Shown: piece by piece, positions 1 through 8,484 of the stretch | Layout of the letters: each line of letters opens with the position of its first letter | Position numbering within the stretch: position 1 is the stretch's first letter | DNA from: Hyphomicrobiales bacterium | GTDB lineage: Bacteria; Pseudomonadota; Alphaproteobacteria; Rhizobiales; Rhizobiaceae | Reading direction: 5' to 3' | Length of the DNA stretch: 64,000 nt | NCBI GenBank assembly: GCA_900473175.1 | Contig: UCKM01000005.1 | Coordinates: forward strand, 72,190 to 136,189 | Position numbers and translations under genes: made by a program | The notes under the pieces: generated by a model | What the model saw: only the letters and a program-made list of their open reading frames with translations | The model's database searches: none | Told to the model about the DNA's origin: nothing

Positions 1-17
1 AGCCAGGGAACCTCATC

Positions 18-970
18 ATGCCACACTTCGATCGTTTTGTCGGCGTCGATGTTTCGAAGGATCATCTCGACGCGCACTTTCTGCCTTCCGGACAGCAGCT
101 GCGGCTGGCCAACACGCCGCAGGGCATTGCCCTTCTCTTGCGGCACATCGGTTCCTTCGAAGGGGTGGCTTGCGGCTGCGAAGCCACCGGCGGCTACGAG
201 GAGGCTCTGCTCATCGCCCTTTGCGAGGCGGGCCTGCCGGCCTATTGCCTGCATCCTTCCGACATCCGCACCTTTGCCCGCCTCAAGGGCAAACGCGCCA
301 AGACCGACCGCCTCGACGCCAAGGCCATCGTCGAGGCCCTGGCGGTTGCCGCCGCCCACCGGCAGCCGGTGCTGCGGACAAAACAACAAAGCACAATCAG
401 GGAGTTGATCACTCTGCGGCGGCGGCTCATCGCCATGCTCAATGAATTGAAGAGCCTGAAAGCGCGCATGACGAGCCTGGAAACCCTGATGGCCATCGAC
501 GCGCTCATCACCGTTCATGGTGAGGCCAGAAAACAGGCGGAAGCCGCCATCGCCGCCGCCATCGCCAGGGATGCGCACGCCCGTCAGACCGCCCGGCGCA
601 TCCGCACCGTTCCGGGTGCCGGCCCGGTGCTTGCCGCCGAACTCATCGGCTCCATGCCCGAGCTTGGCCACCTCTCCAGCCGGCAGGCCGCAAGCCTGAC
701 CGGCGTTGCCCCGCACCCGCGACAATCGGGAACACGAACAGGAACGGCAGGTGTCAGGCCGGGCGTTCCCACATCAGGCGGACCCTCTATATGGCGTCCC
801 TCTCCATCATCCGCGGCAAAAGCCAGCCGCTCGCCGCCTTCTATCTAAAACTCAGGGCCAGCGGCAAACCCTTCAAGCTCGCCATCGTCGCCGTCATGCG
901 CAAACTCATCGTCACGATCAACGCCATCATCAAATCCGGCACCGACTGGCGACAACCGGCGCAGCCATAA
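18..970 (+). pseudogene. IS110-family transposase, one-base frameshift
   Basis: The N-terminal half shows the DEDD RuvC-like domain of IS110 transposases: GVDVSKD near residue 9, CEATGGY near residue 55 and KTDRLDAKAI near residue 95. The Transposase_20 region follows (RTVPGAGPVLAAELIG, near residue 195). The reading frame fails at about 741-746, after GTRTG. The expected C-terminus continues in the next frame (HIRRTLYMAS, then AFYLKLRASGKPFKLA, then a MRKL motif) to a stop at 968-970. Joining the frames gives about 317 aa, the normal family length, so a single lost base near 743 explains it. As it stands the product ends at 848 with a garbled tail lacking the catalytic-serine domain, so it is probably inactive. 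A sequencing error or programmed frameshifting cannot be excluded. Confidence 0.8.
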
Positions 971-978
971 ACACAGTT

Positions 979-1073
979 GCTCACCATGAGGGCTATTAGT
1001 GGGCTGCATCACTAGTCTCAAACGGCACCGTCGCTTGCCTGCGTGCAGTCAGCCCACTTCCCTCATAGTGAGC
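979..1073. repeat. Imperfect inverted repeat downstream of IS110 transposase
   Basis: The left arm 979-1006 and the reverse complement of the right arm 1050-1073 share GCTCAC-ATGAGGG and AGTGGGCTG; the left arm carries a few extra bases between the two blocks. The loop is about 43 nt. The arms could be subterminal repeats of an IS1111-like element or the stem of a structured non-coding RNA. They lie in the non-coding end of the element, where IS110-type guide RNAs are found in some subgroups. Confidence 0.55.
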
Positions 1074-1113
1074 CCCGGCGAACCTCGCACGAGGGTAATG
1101 CGACTCCCAATTA

Positions 1114-4100
1114 TCATTGAAACTCGAAGATCGAGCGGAAAATACCAGGTGCGATGACCGAGATCGGATTGACGATGATCTGCGGCTGTTTGAGCGGGCC
1201 CTGCAGCCTGTAGGTAATGCCGATCAAACCGCGATCGCGGCCATTGCCGAGGAAAAGCCCGAGAATCGGCAGTTCGCCGAAGATGCGGTTGATGCCGTAG
1301 GCGGGCATGAAGGTACCGGTGAGGTTCATATTGCCTTGCGGATCGCTGAGCACGCCCTGGAAGGTGGTCCCGATCGTTGAGCCACGGATGACCCCATTGG
1401 CAAGGTTGATGTAGTTGGAGCCTTTTTCGATCTGCGAGAAGCCGCGATCGAACGTAACTTTCGATACATCGATATTTTTCTGCACCGCGTCGTTCAGGCT
1501 GGTCCCGTTGGGCGAGGAAGAAACCAGTTTTGCCAGCCGCGGCTCGTTGACGAGCGTGAAGTTCTGCGCATCGACTTGGCCACGCAGCGGGCCGTCGCCC
1601 TTGGAATCCAACACGACACTGAGACTGCCGCCCGACATCTTGTCGTAGAAGCCAAAGAACCTTAGCACGGCGCCGGCGTCCTTCGACTGGAGATTGATCG
1701 ACCGCGCTCCGCTCTCGGAACTGTCGGTCGCAGCCACCTTCTGACCCGATTTCGTCAAGGCATTGAAGGCCAGGCCCGAGACGTTCGCGCCTATTCCCTC
1801 ATAGGACAGCGAGACGTTGCGGAAGGTTTCGGAATAGAATCCGTCCACCTCGTCTATATCCGCATTAACGAGCACGCGTTGCTTGCTGTTGCTGCCACCG
1901 CTTTTCTTCTTATCGGTGATCTGGTTGAGCAATGGCCGGGCATCAAAGGAATTTCCGTTCACATCGACACGGTAGCCATATTGGGTCCGCGCGACCTTCA
2001 CGGCGATATCGTCGCCGCGATTGAGCTTCACACTGCTGAAATTGGCGGAGGCGAGGTCGCCATTGGCTACTTTCACATCGCCTTGCACCCGGAACGTGTC
2101 GCCCGAGATATCGAGGTCCTTGATGGTTGCGTCGTCGCCATCCTGCTGCAGCGCAAACTTCGCACTCGCCTTGACGCCCGCCCCCTTTGTCCAGCCAAGC
2201 GGCGCCAGCTTGATCTCGGCCTTGGTCAGATCGGCGGTGGCCAATCGCGAGCCATCGGCGGCCTTGTCAACATCGACCGATATCGGACCGGATAGCATCG
2301 GATCGAGGGCAGGAAACAGTGCATTGCGGGTCTTGTCGTCGAGCTGAAGCGTTACGCTCTGTTCGCGCTTTGCCGGGTTGTCGCCGAGCGGCTCAAACAA
2401 TTTGATGTCGGCCGGGATGCCATTAAGCTTCGCTCCAGCGTCGATGCGCGCCCCGTCTTCGTTGACGGACAATGTGCCGTCCGCATCGGATATGGTCTGT
2501 CCATCGATCTTCTTGGCGATCGAAACGTTCGACAGATCCATGTCCGCCGACCACTTCAGACTGTCCTTCGGCGCATGGCGTGTAATGGGAAATGTCACAA
2601 GCACGTGGGCCTTCACATCGCCCTTTATGTCCTCGGGAACGAAGGGAAGATGTTTGAGGCCATTGATCGGTTTGAAGCCGATGATTTCCGCGACAGCCGA
2701 TGCATTGCCTTCCAGATTGAGATCGAGATCGGAGAGAACCGGCCGCTGCGGCCCCCAAGGTATGACGACCGTGCCGTCGATCACATGCGCTTCCCGATTA
2801 TTCGGAGTGACCGACGTTCCCTTTTGCAGGCTGATGACCGTGCGGGCACCGCGCACATTGATCTTGCCTTCCGCCTCGCGCACGGGTGGAAGATCGCCCA
2901 CAATATTGAACTGCGTGCCCTCTACCGCGAAATCGACCTGGACCTCGTCTTCTTTCAGCGGTGGCGGCTTTCCGGGCCCATTAAATCGGCCGGCGGCGAA
3001 ATTCACATCGATCCTGCTTTCGAAAGTCGTCCCGCCAGAGAGATTTTGGAGCACCCAGCGGCGCGCCCCCGTGGCCACCCACACCGGCCACAGCTGCTTG
3101 ACATGCGCAACTGGCATTCTCGGAATTTGCAGCGACAGCATCATCGCAGGCGTCCCGTTGCCAAAGGTTGCGCCGGCCCTCCCGGTCAATTCGCTTTCGC
3201 CCTCGCCGCGCACCGCGATCTCGGAAACATCGAGCTGCTTGTGCACTGGATCGTACCGTCCGGCGACCCGGGCATTGAACGGCAGCGCGGGCTCGGTCGA
3301 GTCCTTCGGCGCGGAGATTGCATGTTGCGTAATCAGTTCGAAGCGATATCCAGGATTCGCCTGGGCGCCCGCATCGCGTGGCTCAGGCCCGACCGCGCCT
3401 TCAACCACGCCGTTGAACGCACCGAAATTAATTGTAGAGGGTTTGACCTCGATCTTTTCCGTACCCGACACATGCTCGAAATTGATCTGCGCCACGACGG
3501 CCATATCATCGACATTGCCGATCGTAACCGGACCATTCCCGACATTGAGTGCGCCCCATATGCGGGCAGGCTCGCTTGCGGTTGCGCCTATGCCGTCAAG
3601 CTTTACCTCTGCCAGATTGTCGTAGGACAAATAGGCCGCGTCCGGCTTTATGCCGTCGGCGTCGGCGACGGGCGCCGTGCCAAATTTTGCGGTAAGGGGA
3701 ATCTTGCTGATGGCAAGCGAAAATGCCTCGATCTTCGCACCAATCGCCGCTCGCTTGGCTTGGGCGGAAACTTCAATTTGCTTGCCCCGCCACTCGACAA
3801 CACCCTTGATCGCTACCGGGCCGCCAGTTTCAGACAAGTCGAGATTGACAATGCGCAGGCTTTCCGGCGCGCCTGCCACTGTAAAATCAAAGGATGTATC
3901 AGCTATTGAAATATCGCGTGTCTCACGCTTGTCGAGCAGCGAAACTGCGCCTTGAAGGCCGGAAAATATTGCGTCCGACGCCTCGTCGAGGTTCGCCAGG
4001 CCACGATCGTCCCAGGGAATCAGCGTGGTGAAATCGAAGGGAAACTGCGACGTCACCTTGATCTGCGCGCCATCGAGTTCAAGCCGCTCGACTTTCACCT

Positions 4101-4530
4101 CACCGTGCAGCAAAGGCACGGTCGCCAGACCGATACGAACGGAACGGACGTTGTTGATCTCGATGCCACGTCTTGCGTCGGCAATGTTGACGTTTCTGGC
4201 CTCGAGCGCAACATGGTGGCGTTGATCAAGCGAGATTTGCGCCGACTTGATCGTCGCATCGACCTGCGGACCAAGGGCACTCTTGAGCGCTAGCTGGGCG
4301 CGTTGCGTCAAAGCCTCGCCCCCGATGCCAACGCGCATGATCACGAAGGCAATTCCCGCAAGCACAGCGAAAAGGATCAGGAAAGAACCGGTAGCGCCTG
4401 CTGCAAAATGCACGCGAGAACGCCTTCTGGGCACCGAAACAGGCGCCTTGCCACGCTTGAACGCAGGGTATTGGTGTAACTTTGTGAAGTCCCGCTTTGT
4501 AAAACGGACTTTTTCCGGTTTCTCTGTCAA
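1114..4530 (-). CDS. YhdP/AsmA-like envelope protein (DUF3971, AsmA-like C-terminus)
   Basis: This is a 1138-residue protein with a basic cytoplasmic N-terminus, one membrane segment at about residues 47-68 (FLILFAVLAGIAFVIM), and then a very long periplasmic region rich in short beta-strand repeats. The C-terminus (GTFMPAYGINRIFGELPILG and QGPLKQPQIIVNPISVIAPG) is the diagnostic end of the YhdP/DUF3971 AsmA-like family. Related proteins bridge inner and outer membranes and are linked to phospholipid transport. The only available start is TTG at 4530, so the exact N-terminus is uncertain. The gene diverges from bcp across about 110 bp. The family assignment is fairly secure; the transport role is inferred from E. 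coli homologues. Confidence 0.8.
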   Translation of the reverse strand: MTEKPEKVRFTKRDFTKLHQYPAFKRGKAPVSVPRRRSRVHFAAGATGSFLILFAVLAGIAFVIMRVGIGGEALTQRAQLALKSALGPQVDATIKSAQISLDQRHHVALEARNVNIADARRGIEINNVRSVRIGLATVPLLHGEVKVERLELDGAQIKVTSQFPFDFTTLIPWDDRGLANLDEASDAIFSGLQGAVSLLDKRETRDISIADTSFDFTVAGAPESLRIVNLDLSETGGPVAIKGVVEWRGKQIEVSAQAKRAAIGAKIEAFSLAISKIPLTAKFGTAPVADADGIKPDAAYLSYDNLAEVKLDGIGATASEPARIWGALNVGNGPVTIGNVDDMAVVAQINFEHVSGTEKIEVKPSTINFGAFNGVVEGAVGPEPRDAGAQANPGYRFELITQHAISAPKDSTEPALPFNARVAGRYDPVHKQLDVSEIAVRGEGESELTGRAGATFGNGTPAMMLSLQIPRMPVAHVKQLWPVWVATGARRWVLQNLSGGTTFESRIDVNFAAGRFNGPGKPPPLKEDEVQVDFAVEGTQFNIVGDLPPVREAEGKINVRGARTVISLQKGTSVTPNNREAHVIDGTVVIPWGPQRPVLSDLDLNLEGNASAVAEIIGFKPINGLKHLPFVPEDIKGDVKAHVLVTFPITRHAPKDSLKWSADMDLSNVSIAKKIDGQTISDADGTLSVNEDGARIDAGAKLNGIPADIKLFEPLGDNPAKREQSVTLQLDDKTRNALFPALDPMLSGPISVDVDKAADGSRLATADLTKAEIKLAPLGWTKGAGVKASAKFALQQDGDDATIKDLDISGDTFRVQGDVKVANGDLASANFSSVKLNRGDDIAVKVARTQYGYRVDVNGNSFDARPLLNQITDKKKSGGSNSKQRVLVNADIDEVDGFYSETFRNVSLSYEGIGANVSGLAFNALTKSGQKVAATDSSESGARSINLQSKDAGAVLRFFGFYDKMSGGSLSVVLDSKGDGPLRGQVDAQNFTLVNEPRLAKLVSSSPNGTSLNDAVQKNIDVSKVTFDRGFSQIEKGSNYINLANGVIRGSTIGTTFQGVLSDPQGNMNLTGTFMPAYGINRIFGELPILGLFLGNGRDRGLIGITYRLQGPLKQPQIIVNPISVIAPGIFRSIFEFQ

Positions 4531-4531
4531 A

Positions 4532-4562
4532 TTCCCAAGCCGATTGAGGAATCAATTGGGAA
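4532..4562. promoter_or_regulatory. Inverted repeat between yhdP-like gene and bcp
   Basis: Perfect 7-bp arms TTCCCAA (4532-4538) and TTGGGAA (4556-4562) flank a 17-nt spacer in the divergent intergenic region. It could be an operator, but no regulator can be named. Confidence 0.3.
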
Positions 4563-4639
4563 ACCGTAGACGATTCCCGTGCCTCTCTATAGTTGCGTAA
4601 TCGAGGCGCGCATTCAATAATCAAAAGAAAGGCATTCCT

Positions 4640-5113
4640 ATGACGGCTTTGGATATCGGCAGCGTTGCACCGGATTTCACCCTGCCCCGCGATGGCGGTG
4701 GCACGATCACCCTGTCGGGCCTGAAGGGAAACCCGGTCGTTCTCTATTTCTACCCGAAGGACGATACCAGCGGTTGCACGCAGGAGGCGATCGACTTCTC
4801 AGCGCTCAAGCCACAGTTCGAAAAGCTTGACACAAAAGTCATTGGCATGTCTCCGGATGCGGTCAAGAAACACGACAAGTTCAAGACCAAGCACGATCTG
4901 AAAGTGGATCTCGTCGCCGATGAGGACAAGTCGATCATCGAGGCCTATGGCCTTTGGGTCGAGAAGAGCCTGTATGGCCGCAAATACATGGGCGTTGAGC
5001 GGACCACTTTCCTCATCGATTCGAATGGCAGGATCGCCAAAATCTGGAACAAGGTCAAAGTTCCCGGTCACGCGGCCGAAGTTCTCGCCGCAACGCAGGC
5101 ACTTGCGGCTTGA
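4640..5113 (+). CDS. bcp: Thiol peroxidase, Bcp/PrxQ-type peroxiredoxin
   Basis: At 157 aa this is the usual Bcp length, with the AhpC/TSA thioredoxin fold. The peroxidatic Cys lies in YPKDDTSGCTQEAIDF (near residue 46), preceded by the active-site Pro-rich segment; a conserved Arg follows in GVERTTFLID. It reduces hydrogen peroxide and organic hydroperoxides with thioredoxin. Many Bcp proteins carry the resolving Cys five residues after the peroxidatic one (CTxEAC); here that position is Ile, and no other Cys is present, so it should work as a 1-Cys enzyme. A purine-rich site (AAAGAAAGG) lies just before the ATG. Confidence 0.9.
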   Translation: MTALDIGSVAPDFTLPRDGGGTITLSGLKGNPVVLYFYPKDDTSGCTQEAIDFSALKPQFEKLDTKVIGMSPDAVKKHDKFKTKHDLKVDLVADEDKSIIEAYGLWVEKSLYGRKYMGVERTTFLIDSNGRIAKIWNKVKVPGHAAEVLAATQALAA

Positions 5114-5165
5114 TCTGCCACAAACTGCGCCCTTCAGTTGAAATTGATTGCATCGCACAGCCTTC

Positions 5166-5190
5166 TGTCAGGGTTTGTTAACCCTAACAG
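5166..5190. repeat. Palindromic hairpin after bcp
   Basis: AGGGTT-TGTT-AACCCT forms a perfect 6-bp hairpin about 55 nt after the bcp stop, with flanking CTGT/ACAG extending it. There is no T-run, so it is at best a weak terminator. Confidence 0.35.
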
Positions 5191-5200
5191 AGTGTAATGA

Positions 5201-6520
5201 TTGCAGACAATTGAAGCTGCAACGACGGACGTAGCCGCAATGAAGAAGGCCAGGAATTCCAGTATCTTCGGCAGTGCGAAAGAGCCTCACACAATCATCA
5301 TCGCGCGCGGCGAAACGATCCGCCATTTCACCGTCAAACCGTGGGCGGCGCTTCTCGGCGGCACCCTCGCCCTGTGCTTCGCCGGTAGCTACATTCTCGC
5401 GACATCATATCTGGTATTCCGCGACGATCTCATCAGCGGCAGCGTCGCCCGCCAGGCGCGCCTCCAACACGCATATGAGGACCGAATTGCCGCCCTGCGC
5501 ACGCAACTCGATCGCGTGACCAGCCGCCAAATGCTCGACCAGAAACTGATGGAGGGCAAAGTTGCCGAACTCATTCAACGGCAAAAGTCGCTGAGCGAAC
5601 GCCACGACAAACTCGCGCCGGTTCTGCAACGCGCCGAGCGCGCCGGAACGCCGTTGCCGAACGGACCGGATACCGACCTCGTCATGGATGAAAACGGTCA
5701 GGACGTCGTCAATTCCGATGACGCGGGTGATTTCTACGGGATCGATCCGATCATTACGGGACCAACCACGACCACGCGCAAACCAGCGCCGCGCGATGAC
5801 AAGGCCAAGGCCAGCATCGACAAGGCCGAACTCCTCGATTCCGTGGACCATTCCCTCGTGGCCATTGAAGCGCGTCAAGCCAAGCAGATACAGGCCTTGT
5901 CAAACAATGCCTATGAAAGCGCTGACAAGATCCTTGACGCTTTGTCCGCAGCCGGCGTCAAGTCCGCGTTGAATGACGAAAAAGGCGGGACTGGCGGCCC
6001 ATTGCTGCTCGCCAGCGCCAATCCGGCATCGGCATTCGACACCAGGCTGGCCGACCTTGACGATGCGCTCGAACGGCTTGAAGGCGCCAAGGCGCTGGCA
6101 AAGGCGATCCCGATCGCCAATCCGGTTCCCGGCATGCCGGTTTCAAGCCCGTTCGGCGTACGCAAGGATCCGCTGCTCGGTCTCATGGCCTTTCATTCAG
6201 GTATGGATTTTCGGGCGACCTCGGGCAGCTCCGTCCTTGCCACAGCCACGGGTATCGTGACCGCCGCCGACTACACCGGCGGCTATGGCAATATGGTCGA
6301 AGTCGACCACGGCAATGGGCTTGTGACGCGCTATGGCCATATGAGCCGCATACTCGTCAGCGCCGGCCAGCACGTCAACGCCGGCGACGTACTCGGCAAG
6401 GTTGGCAGCACCGGCCGTTCAACGGGGCCGCACCTCCATTACGAAGTGCGCAGGAACGGCAATGCCGTCGATCCGGTGAGCTTTCTCACCATCGGCCGCC
6501 GGCTTGCAGCAGAGCTTTAA
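5201..6520 (+). CDS. M23 family metallopeptidase, murein hydrolase (membrane-anchored)
   Basis: The protein has a cytoplasmic N-terminus, one membrane segment (LLGGTLALCFAGSYILATSYLV, about residues 50-71), and a coiled-coil stretch (about 80-150) with an acidic/Thr-rich linker. A C-terminal LytM/M23 domain follows (about 310-430). The zinc ligands are visible: HSGMDF for the first His-x3-Asp and GPHLHYEV for the HxH motif. It should cleave peptidoglycan cross-bridges or activate amidases in the periplasm. The start given is a TTG at 5201; an in-frame ATG at 5240 (MKKARNSS) is equally plausible because neither has a strong ribosome binding site. Confidence 0.88.
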   Translation: MQTIEAATTDVAAMKKARNSSIFGSAKEPHTIIIARGETIRHFTVKPWAALLGGTLALCFAGSYILATSYLVFRDDLISGSVARQARLQHAYEDRIAALRTQLDRVTSRQMLDQKLMEGKVAELIQRQKSLSERHDKLAPVLQRAERAGTPLPNGPDTDLVMDENGQDVVNSDDAGDFYGIDPIITGPTTTTRKPAPRDDKAKASIDKAELLDSVDHSLVAIEARQAKQIQALSNNAYESADKILDALSAAGVKSALNDEKGGTGGPLLLASANPASAFDTRLADLDDALERLEGAKALAKAIPIANPVPGMPVSSPFGVRKDPLLGLMAFHSGMDFRATSGSSVLATATGIVTAADYTGGYGNMVEVDHGNGLVTRYGHMSRILVSAGQHVNAGDVLGKVGSTGRSTGPHLHYEVRRNGNAVDPVSFLTIGRRLAAEL

Positions 6521-6626
6521 AGCTAAGCCGTAAGTACAATAGTCCAAACGACCGTGGCGTGACATGTTGGCATATCGCCAACAATGCGGTCGGCTTGCGT
6601 TATATCCATTTCAGTATATTCTGTTG

Positions 6627-6971
6627 ATGAAAAAATTAATATTCGTTGGAGATTCCCTGAAGCGGCTGCGCGATTTCCCTGCGACGGCCAGACAGGATGC
6701 AGGGTATCAACTGGACAGGGTTCAGCGCGGTGAAAATCCCGATGATTACAAGCCGATGCCATCGATCGGAAAAGGGGTCGAAGAGATCAGGATTTGGGAC
6801 GACAGCGGTACCTACAGGCTCATTTACACCTCCAGAATCTCCGATGCAGTTTACGTTCTAACTGTGTTTCAGAAGAAAACACAGACAACGCGGGCGCAAG
6901 AGATCAGACTAGCAAGGGAACGCTTGAAGAAATTGGGAAGGCATTTGAATGATCGAAACGGAAACCTTTGA
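6627..6971 (+). CDS. RelE/HigB-like toxin (phage Gp49-like family)
   Basis: This 114-residue basic protein has the HigB/Gp49 pattern: SLKRLRDFPATARQDAGYQL at the N-terminus, then EEIRIWDDSGTYRLIY and VYVLTVFQKKTQTT, ending in a basic helix (IRLARERLKKL). Family members are ribosome-dependent mRNA endonucleases. The start was chosen at ATG 6627 because the family begins with this short strand; longer in-frame sequence upstream has no family character. It overlaps the downstream antitoxin gene by 23 bp, the usual toxin-first HigBA order. Confidence 0.8.
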   Translation: MKKLIFVGDSLKRLRDFPATARQDAGYQLDRVQRGENPDDYKPMPSIGKGVEEIRIWDDSGTYRLIYTSRISDAVYVLTVFQKKTQTTRAQEIRLARERLKKLGRHLNDRNGNL

Positions 6972-7230
6972 GAGCGTTTGGGACGCTGTTGCCGACACGC
7001 CGATAGAGGCCGCCAATTTGCGAGTCAGGGCCGAGTTAATGCGGCACATAGCGGAGATCATAAGCCAGAACGGCTGGAGGCAGGCCGAAGCAGCAGTGCA
7101 CTGTGACGTCACCCAACCACGCATCAATGATCTGTTGCGCGGCCGTGTCTCTCGATTTTCGCTCGACGCCTTGGTCAACATCGCTACGGCGCTCGGTCGT
7201 CGCGTCCACATTGAACTGGACGCAGCCTAA
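6949..7230 (+). CDS. HigA-like antitoxin, XRE/HTH_37 family
   Basis: The 93-residue protein has a helix-turn-helix: AELMRHIAEIISQNGWRQAE, then VTQPRINDLLRGRVSRFSLD, then LVNIATALGRRVHIEL. This is the HTH_37 type found in antitoxins paired with Gp49-like toxins. It should neutralise the upstream toxin and repress their shared promoter. The 23-bp overlap with the toxin gene implies translational coupling. Confidence 0.82.
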   Translation: MIETETFESVWDAVADTPIEAANLRVRAELMRHIAEIISQNGWRQAEAAVHCDVTQPRINDLLRGRVSRFSLDALVNIATALGRRVHIELDAA

Positions 7231-7251
7231 AATGTAGCCCGGACTCGCCGT

Positions 7252-8380
7252 TTACGCGATATCTTCCACCGTTACGTCCGACCCATGGACGCGGTGCGCC
7301 AGTGCCGCCTCCATGAAGGTGTCGACGTCGCCGTCCAGCACATCCTGTGGGCTGGTACTTTCAACGCCGGTACGCAGATCCTTCACCAACTGATAAGGCT
7401 GGAGCACGTAGGAACGGATCTGGTGTCCCCAACCAATGTCGGTCTTGGATGCAGAGATTGCATTGGCTGCCTGTTCACGCTTCTCCAGTTCCGCTTCGTA
7501 GAGCCGTGCGCGCAGCATGGACCATGCCGTCGCGCGATTCTTGTGCTGCGAACGTTCGGCCTGACACTGCACCACGATGCCTGTGGCGATATGGGTAATT
7601 CGCACGGCCGAGTCTGTCGTATTGACGTGCTGGCCACCCGCGCCCGAAGCGCGATAGGTGTCGATGCGAACGTCAGATTCGTTGACGTCGATCTCGATAT
7701 TGTCATCGACAACCGGATAGACCCAGATGCTCGAGAATGATGTGTGCCGGCGCGCGTTGGAATCATATGGCGAGATACGCACCAGCCGATGCACGCCGGA
7801 CTCCGTCTTCATGAGACCGTAGGCATTGTGTCCCTTGATGAGGATCGTTGCGGATTTGATCCCCGCTTCTTCCCCGTAGTGGACTTCCAGCAGCTCGACC
7901 TTCATGCCCTTGCGTTCTGCCCAGCGCGTATACATGCGCAGCAGCATGTTGGCCCAATCCTGGCTCTCGGTGCCGCCGGCGCCAGAATGCACTTCCACAT
8001 AGGTATCGTTGGCGTCGGCCTCTCCTGAAAGCAGCGTATCGATCTGACGGCGATCGACTTCCTGCTTGATGGTACGGATGGCCTGTTCTGCCTCGGTCAC
8101 GATGGAAGCGTCGCCTTCCTCCTCGCCCATGGCGATAAGCTCGACATTGTCGTCGAGCGACTGGGTCAGCGTCTTGATGGAATTGATTCCGTCTTCCAGC
8201 TGCTGACGCTCGCGCATCAGCTTCTGCGCTTCCTGGGCGTCGTTCCACAGCGATGGGTCTTCGGCCAGCTGGTTCAGATAGCCGAGGCGTTTGATTGACG
8301 TATCCCAGTCAAAGATGCCTCCTCAGCAGGCTTATGGCCTGCTTGATCTCGTCGACCAGCGTCTCAATTTCGGCGCGCAT
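7252..8380 (-). CDS. prfB: Peptide chain release factor 2, expressed by +1 programmed frameshift
   Basis: RF2 ends translation at UGA and UAA. The main frame contains the peptidyl-tRNA hydrolysis motif [15 protein letters not shown] and the RF-1 signature around it. Translation begins at ATG 8380 ([16 protein letters not shown]) and meets an in-frame TGA as codon 24 (8311-8309). The slip site reads CTT-TGA-C, preceded by a Shine-Dalgarno-like AGGAGG (8323-8318) three bases before CTT, as in the E. coli autoregulatory frameshift. After a +1 shift the frame continues [19 protein letters not shown] to the stop at 7252, giving 375 aa, a normal RF2 length. Low RF2 activity at the UGA would favour the frameshift and restore RF2. 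Confidence 0.95.
8308..8323 (-). promoter_or_regulatory. RF2 programmed +1 frameshift site
   Basis: On the minus strand the elements are AGGAGG, CAT, CTT, TGA and C. The stop sits at codon 24, and the next base starts the RF2 body frame. Arrangement and spacing match the known prfB recoding signal. Confidence 0.93.
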
Positions 8381-8484
8381 TGGCTGTCCGTTCCTTCTCT
8401 ATTCTCAAATTTCGGCGGACCATATTGACTGGTCCGCGCGATGTAAAGTCTTGCAGCTTACATGAAATCGTGAGTGCCACGCGG

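Larger units (their letters stand above)
1..1075 (+). mobile_element. IS110-family insertion sequence (left end outside window)
   Basis: The element holds one transposase gene that is frameshifted, followed by a non-coding tail with an imperfect long inverted repeat (979-1006 and 1050-1073). IS110 elements typically have no terminal inverted repeats and carry their guide (bridge) RNA in a non-coding end, so exact boundaries cannot be read by eye. The right boundary is placed at the end of the repeat, 40 bp before the stop of the next gene. The left boundary is cut by the window. Confidence 0.6.

Noticed and set aside
2575-3909. 444-codon plus-strand open frame opposite the YhdP-like gene
   Set aside because: It is a GC-rich shadow of the well-supported minus-strand gene, with no ribosome site and a composition unlike a protein.
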